Assembly: GCA_017883605.1 (NCBI GenBank)
Contig: JADGNH010000021.1
Coordinates: 1-19,493, forward strand
Direction: 5' to 3'
Origin: Methanobacteriaceae archaeon
GTDB taxonomy: Archaea > Methanobacteriota > Methanobacteria > Methanobacteriales > Methanobacteriaceae
DNA length: 19,493 nt
The translations under genes and the position numbers were made by a program. This document shows, piece after piece, positions 15,955-19,493 of this stretch. Below the pieces are notes generated by a model. The model worked only from the letters and a program-made list of their open reading frames with translations, had not been told where the DNA came from and ran no database searches. Positions within the stretch are counted from its first letter, which is position 1. Each line of letters starts with the position of its first letter.

Positions 15955-16040
15955 TTTATTTCCTCCTTATTAGTGGCTTTTAGAACGGTTGAAAGCCCCC
16001 TCTTTGTGGCTTCAACCTTATCAAGATTATTTAAAGGCAT
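15951..16040 (-). CDS. Probable 29-residue small protein between ehbE and ehbF
   Basis: ATG 16040 lies four bases after the ehbE stop, with GGGGGAA in the end of ehbE as ribosome binding site. The frame is open for 29 codons and ends at TGA 15953-15951, which overlaps the TTG start of ehbF (TTGA). The peptide starts MPLNNLDKVEATKRG and ends NKEEIN. It is charged and helical in character, with no membrane segment and no Cys. Unlike other gaps of this operon the sequence has ordinary GC content and codon use, which supports a real gene. It also contains the ehbF ribosome binding site, so its translation probably couples the two neighbours. I know of no named Ehb subunit of this size here. Confidence 0.6.
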   Translation of the reverse strand: MPLNNLDKVEATKRGLSTVLKATNKEEIN

Positions 16041-16044
16041 TAAA

Positions 16045-16407
16045 TTATTCCCCCAGAATCTCAGATGCCTTCAGAGATCCACGTTTCTTGTAGAGAACCA
16101 TGATGATTCCCAGCATCACCGCCATGGTACTGGCACCTATCACAATACTGGTTAACACCAGGGCGAATGGAAGAGGGTATGCGGCGTTTTGGGCAAAAAA
16201 ATCTCTGGCCATGCCCGGCAAGTAGATGTAGACAATTCCACCCGGCTTGTAGCCCATGGCAATGAGGAACAGGTTAGCACCGTCTCCAATGAAAGCCAGA
16301 CCTATCACCTTTTTAATGAGATTATCCAAAAATACTGCGGCAAATATACCGATGACGATCAGGGCCCCTGCTGTTAATAGTGAAGCCAGTTGTGTGTCTA
16401 TGATCAT
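16045..16407 (-). CDS. ehbE: Energy-converting hydrogenase B subunit E, MnhC/NuoK-like
   Basis: The 120-residue membrane protein has three hydrophobic segments, as in the NuoK/MrpC family: ASLLTAGALIVIGIFAAVF, then VIGLAFIGDGANLFLIAMGY, then PFALVLTSIVIGASTMAVMLGIIMVLY. The GDGANLFLI stretch matches the conserved middle helix, though the usual Glu is replaced in this position by Asp/Gly. I place the start at ATG 16407 (MIIDTQ) because GGAGGAT from the end of ehbD is 14 nt away in aligned spacing; a longer frame to 16452 would overlap ehbD by 41 bases. Confidence 0.92.
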   Translation of the reverse strand: MIIDTQLASLLTAGALIVIGIFAAVFLDNLIKKVIGLAFIGDGANLFLIAMGYKPGGIVYIYLPGMARDFFAQNAAYPLPFALVLTSIVIGASTMAVMLGIIMVLYKKRGSLKASEILGE

Positions 16408-16411
16408 TTTT

Positions 16412-16645
16412 TTAATCCTCCACCCTACGTGTTTTGTAAACTGCCAGTGCAATGAAAACCGGCACTATGGCTGATCCCACAATAGCCTGGGTAAGGGCTA
16501 CATCAGGGGCTAAGAGATATTGATAAAGGAAGGCCAGTGCTGCGCCGGGAATTCCGGTTATGATGGCTGCCTTGAGGAGGTCTCTCTGCATAAGTGCCAA
16601 TATGGACCCCACAATCACGATGAACATTAATATATATTCAATCAT
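16412..16645 (-). CDS. ehbD: Energy-converting hydrogenase B subunit D, MbhD/DUF4040-like
   Basis: This 77-residue protein has three short hydrophobic segments with the pattern LMQRDLLKAAIITGIPGAALAFLYQYLLAPDVALTQAIVGSAIVP. This matches DUF4040/MbhD-type subunits, whose APDVALTEA-like motif normally carries a Glu; here the residue is Gln. In Mrp antiporters the same domain is part of MrpA. It overlaps ehbC by four bases and its last codons (GAG GAT) provide the ribosome binding site of ehbE. Confidence 0.9.
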   Translation of the reverse strand: MIEYILMFIVIVGSILALMQRDLLKAAIITGIPGAALAFLYQYLLAPDVALTQAIVGSAIVPVFIALAVYKTRRVED

Positions 16646-16917
16646 TGTTTATCCTCTCCGTAATAGAATCCGTTGGCCATGGCATGGGCTGCGAAGGGGG
16701 ACAGAATAAAGTAGGCACCAGCCAGGAGGGGTTCTCCCAAGGTTAAAAGGGCCAGTATACAGGCCATGTCTGCTACTCCCAGGATGTGAATCCGGGCATA
16801 TAACACCCGTTCCAGGTCATCTTTATATCTCAGGATTCCTAAAGCTGCTAAGAGTACCAAAACAGTTGATATCAGGAGTAAAATCGATTTTATAATGGTA
16901 ATTATATCATCCATCAT
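16642..16917 (-). CDS. ehbC: Energy-converting hydrogenase B subunit C, MnhG/MrpG-like
   Basis: This 91-residue membrane protein shows the MrpG pattern: a first helix with ILLLISTVLVLLAALGILRYKDDLERVLYARIHILGVAD, then two further helices. RYKDDLERVLYARIH corresponds to the RFPDxxxRxHAxT region of MrpG. Two ATG codons lie side by side at 16917 and 16914; either overlaps the end of ehbB, by 11 or 8 bases. It ends in a four-base overlap with ehbD. Confidence 0.9.
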   Translation of the reverse strand: MMDDIITIIKSILLLISTVLVLLAALGILRYKDDLERVLYARIHILGVADMACILALLTLGEPLLAGAYFILSPFAAHAMANGFYYGEDKQ

Positions 16918-17179
16918 CTATCCCCCCTCTCAATACTGTGGCGAAGGCTATGGTTCCCACCGGACCCAGTAACACCAGAGCCGTGGCAATGTCCTTGCAG
17001 AAGCCAATCTGGTAAATATTCTGAACTAAGATGAGGATTACGGCTACTGCAATACTCAAAGCAGAGGCGCCCACTAAGGCCATTCCTATGGTTTTACGGG
17101 TGACAATTCGCATACAAGCAATGGCGAATATTGCCAGTGCACCCAGAAGAATGTACTCAGATATCAGCAGTATACTCAT
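16907..17179 (-). CDS. ehbB: Energy-converting hydrogenase B subunit B, MnhF/MrpF-like
   Basis: The 90-residue protein has three hydrophobic segments and the MrpF layout: ISEYILLGALAIFAIACMRIVTRKTIGMALVGASALS, then a central helix, then GFCKDIATALVLLGPVGTIAFATVLRGG. The Asp in CKDIATALVLL is the conserved acidic residue of the third helix in the family. It overlaps ehbA by four bases and ehbC by about ten. It would be part of the Mrp-like module of the membrane arm. Confidence 0.9.
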   Translation of the reverse strand: MSILLISEYILLGALAIFAIACMRIVTRKTIGMALVGASALSIAVAVILILVQNIYQIGFCKDIATALVLLGPVGTIAFATVLRGGIDDG

Positions 17180-17487
17180 TCTAACATCCCTTTTATGTAT
17201 GGTTCAAATGGAATGACATCCTCATTTTTGCGGGGAACTATAGTAGCTACCTTTATAACCTGATTCTCCGAGTCCAGGTCAACCGAAAGAGTTCCGGGAG
17301 TCAGGGTAATGCTGTTGGCCAGTATGGTCTGGGAAATAGGTCTCTTAAGCACGGTTGGTATTTCCACGATTACCGGTTCCACTTTACCGTTTACGGTTCG
17401 GGAGGCAACATCAAGGGTTGCCTTTATAATTTCAAAGATTAAAACGATGAAATAAGCTATTCCATAGAATATTCTTGTGATAAACAT
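17176..17487 (-). CDS. ehbA: Energy-converting hydrogenase B subunit A, MnhE/MrpE-like
   Basis: The 103-residue protein has one N-terminal hydrophobic region (IFYGIAYFIVLIFEIIKATLDVA) and a soluble part with LANSITLTPGTLSVDLD, the clear MrpE/MnhE signature. This is the first gene of the ehb series; the operon runs from here to ehbP. The ribosome binding site is AAGGGG at about 17502-17497. The leader from the predicted start is about 110 nt, longer than elsewhere in the window, so leader-level control is possible. Confidence 0.9.
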   Translation of the reverse strand: MFITRIFYGIAYFIVLIFEIIKATLDVASRTVNGKVEPVIVEIPTVLKRPISQTILANSITLTPGTLSVDLDSENQVIKVATIVPRKNEDVIPFEPYIKGMLE

Positions 17488-17910
17488 GTTTAACTAGCCC
17501 CTTAAGCTATCTATGATGATTAAGATAAATAATTAACACGGCCAGGACAAATAAACCTCTTACAATAAGTTTTTGCATTTAACCATGTAATTTATAATTC
17601 ATCATTATAAAACATGATATATAAATATAACGAAAATTCTAAATTATGAAAAAAAAAATTTCCAATATGAAAAAAAATTTTTTCCAATATGAAAATTTTC
17701 CATTGGATATGAATGGAATAAAATTGGATAAATCTGATTCATGGAAAAAATAAATGTGATTTATGGAAATAAATGTAAAAAAGTTACTTAATTTCATATA
17801 CCTAAGATAAAAAAGATACTTATGCATTTATTAAGATAAAAAATTTGTTGATTACCCATGAAATTCATAATGCAGATGAGTGGAGAGGATTAGAAGGAGA
17901 GAGTCTAAAT
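17488..17910. other. AT-rich divergent spacer between ehbA and the TMEM175-like gene
   Basis: The 423 bases hold the ehb promoter, two copies of TTTCCAATATGAAAA (about 17658-17672 and 17684-17698), and AAGGAGAG at 17894-17901, the ribosome binding site of the plus-strand gene. I see no protein gene; several repeated ATGGAAATAAATGT-like motifs lie near 17740-17775. Confidence 0.55.
17618..17625 (-). promoter_or_regulatory. TATA box of the ehb operon
   Basis: TTTATATA on the minus strand (17625-17618) is the best TATA box upstream of ehbA and predicts a transcript start near 17595. The sequence further upstream (17640-17720) holds the direct repeat TTTCCAATATGAAAA, twice, and a related TCCATTGGATATGAATGG inverted copy; these could be regulator sites. 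Confidence 0.5.
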
Positions 17911-18533
17911 ATGTCAACATATTCTGATTATCTGAACAGTTGGATGACCACCAAACGTATTGAAACCCTGGTAGATGGAAATATTTGCCATATCCATGAC
18001 TTTACTAGTTTTAAGTATAGGTATCCCTGATATTCCAGCATCATTATCTGAAGCCGCTTTTCAACAGCAAATAGCCAGTCTGGCACCAAAAGTTGGCATA
18101 TACGCCCTGAGCTTTTGGATATTATCCTTTTTCTGGAGGGTAAACCATCAACAGTTTTATTTTATTAAACGTTCCACCCCCACCCTAATAACCATAAACA
18201 TTATCTGGCTGTTGTTTGTAGCACTCTTACCTTTTTCTACATCTTTAATGGGTAGTTATGGTAATTATTACACCTCAAGCATAATCTCAACTTAAACATC
18301 TTTTCATAGGATTTTTCTATTCCCTGAACTGGTATTATGCCACCAAGAACAATTTGGTAGATGAAAATCTGGAGCAAAAAACCATTAAATATCTCCGGCG
18401 TGCCTATCCCCTGCTACCTATACTATCATTAATCGCAATAGGCCTGTTCTTTTTCATATATGCCTGGATTGGTTGGATATACGTACTCACACCACTGATA
18501 ATTAGATTGTTACATAAAATCGATTGGCATTGA
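17911..18533 (+). pseudogene. TMEM175/DUF1211-type membrane protein, broken by frameshifts
   Basis: The reading starts at ATG 17911 and gives TTKRIETLVDG, then must shift one base near 17976 to continue IFAISMTLLVLSIGIPDIP. That is the conserved first helix of TMEM175-type potassium channels (usual form: SDG-IFAIAxTLLVL). The second frame runs through FFWRVNHQQFYFIKR and LLFVALLPFSTSLMG and stops at 18293. A third frame resumes with GFFYSLNWYYATKNN and ends at TGA 18531 after LLHKIDWH. A fragment NLNIF in yet another frame near 18283-18297 suggests the second break involves two indels. Put together, the product would be about 205 residues with roughly six helices, normal for the family. At least two independent frameshifts point to a pseudogene, with sequencing error as the alternative. 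Confidence 0.8.
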
Positions 18534-18722
18534 CCTGTTAAAGATAAAATGATGCATCGCTGTTTAAGAGATATGGGAAATAGCTAATAAAATGCTTAAA
18601 AATAAAAAAAGAGCTTTTAACGGAATTTTTGAAATTATAAAATTATTTATAGTATTAAAATTTGATTCATATTTATAATAGGGGAAAAGAGTAATGGGTG
18701 GAAAGAGTTAAGAGGTGTTATA
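18534..18722 (+). promoter_or_regulatory. Spacer with promoter of the right surface protein gene
   Basis: TTTATAAT at 18672-18679 is a good TATA box, predicting a start near 18700. AGAGGTG at 18711-18717 is the ribosome binding site. The only ATG nearby (18694) opens a five-codon frame and is not in phase with the surface protein. The earlier part of the spacer is AT-rich with no gene seen. Confidence 0.6.
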
Positions 18723-19493
18723 ATTACCAGAAGATTGATTTTTACATTTTTATTGATATTCAGTATCATATTAGTCCTCAATGGAAATTTCAGCAGTGCA
18801 GCATCCATCGATCCAACGCAGAACTTAACCATAAATCCCCATCAAGATTTATCAACTGACCTGATGGAGCAGACCACACAAACAACCAATTCTGTTGATG
18901 CCAGTTCTGACAACCCTCAGACTGTTAATAGTCAAAATCTAACAACCAGTACAGATACAAATCCAACAACCAGTACAGATACAATAACAACAGACGAAGA
19001 TACAAATAATACGGCTAAAATAGCAGTTAATGGACTGAATAATGCCGCAGGAAATCCTTCAGTGTTCTTTAATGAGAAACAGATATCCGACGCAGCAAGC
19101 TGGGTCAAAAACTACATAGAAAACAACCATATCCTTCCGGATTATGTGATCATCGACGGATCCAATGTAAGTATGCCTTCTTTTTTAGAATTACTAACCA
19201 ACACTGTGTTAAAAATTAAAAATAGTGACAGCACACCCGTTGAACTTATCATCTTCGGCCCAGCACCCACACCCCGGGATGAGATTCGAAGCGGAGATAT
19301 GTCTCAAGGAGAATACCTCAAAATCGCAGCAGATGTGAAAAACTTCATGGACAGAACCAGGGTAGCGGACGGGACAGGAGTAGCACCAGAATACGCCTAC
19401 AACACCAGCCTAGGACTATACTTCGGCTACCAAAACCTAATCTACACCTACTCCAACATCCTAGACAACTACAACACCAACAACGCACTACCC
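18723..19493 (+). CDS. Partial secreted surface protein with pseudomurein-binding-type repeat (C-terminus off window)
   Basis: The frame is open for 257 codons from ATT 18723 to the window edge. Residues 1-27 form a signal peptide: TRRL, then IFTFLLIFSIILVL, then NFSSAAS. Residues about 28-113 are a Thr/Ser/Asn/Gln-rich linker with a repeated TTSTDTNP-like unit. From about 114 a domain follows that is homologous to those of the left surface protein: AASWVKNYIENN, LPDYVIID, MPSFLELL, GDMSQGEYLKIAADVKNFMD and GVAPEYAYNTSLGLYFGYQN. No in-frame ATG, GTG or TTG precedes the signal peptide; TTG 18735 would remove its basic residues and lies too far from AGAGGTG. From about 19250 codons become rich in C-ending and CTA forms, unlike the 5' part. 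Confidence 0.78.
   Translation, partial: MTRRLIFTFLLIFSIILVLNGNFSSAASIDPTQNLTINPHQDLSTDLMEQTTQTTNSVDASSDNPQTVNSQNLTTSTDTNPTTSTDTITTDEDTNNTAKIAVNGLNNAAGNPSVFFNEKQISDAASWVKNYIENNHILPDYVIIDGSNVSMPSFLELLTNTVLKIKNSDSTPVELIIFGPAPTPRDEIRSGDMSQGEYLKIAADVKNFMDRTRVADGTGVAPEYAYNTSLGLYFGYQNLIYTYSNILDNYNTNNALP

Overview
The window looks like chromosomal DNA of a mesophilic, hydrogenotrophic methanogen of the order Methanobacteriales, most likely Methanobacterium or a close relative. Three things point there: surface proteins with pseudomurein-binding-type repeats at both ends, a complete energy-converting hydrogenase B (Ehb) operon, and AT-rich spacers with archaeal TATA boxes followed by GGAGGTGA-type ribosome binding sites. 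The species cannot be named from sequence alone.

Layout. (1) 1-1221, minus strand: the 5' two-thirds or less of a secreted, Thr/Ser-rich, repeat-containing cell-wall protein that runs off the left edge. (2) 1222-2124: a long AT-rich spacer ending in a two-operator TetR-type promoter. (3) 2125-7040, plus strand: a TetR regulator, a DUF116 Fe-S protein, a radical SAM protein, a QueG-like double-[4Fe-4S] protein split by a one-base frameshift, and an iron-sulfur flavoprotein. This reads as one TetR-controlled redox cluster of unknown substrate. (4) 7068-7660: a PadR regulator divergent from a very small Cys-rich peptide gene that has its own TATA box, ribosome binding site, two operator-like repeats and terminator-like hairpin. 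(5) 7659-17487, minus strand: ehbA to ehbP in order, about 9.8 kb. (6) 17911-18533: a frameshifted TMEM175/DUF1211-type membrane protein. (7) 18723-19493, plus strand: a second pseudomurein-binding surface protein running off the right edge.

How the genes work together. Ehb is a membrane [NiFe] hydrogenase. EhbM and EhbN carry the catalytic core; EhbK and EhbL are ferredoxin-type electron carriers; EhbA-J and EhbO form an Mrp/Nuo-like membrane ion-translocating part. The complex is known to use the ion-motive force to drive reduction of low-potential ferredoxin by H2 for carbon assimilation. The genes overlap or abut tightly except at a few AT-rich gaps. Three of those gaps hold short open frames placed exactly against the neighbouring stop and start codons (29, 27 and 48 codons), which standard annotation would miss.

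Main points for a second look: both surface-protein genes lack any usable ATG/GTG/TTG but have a perfect signal peptide beginning at an ATT codon 12 nt from an aligned Shine-Dalgarno; the PadR/Cys-peptide module; and the 29-codon gene between ehbE and ehbF. Two genes carry frameshifts that may be real decay or sequence error.
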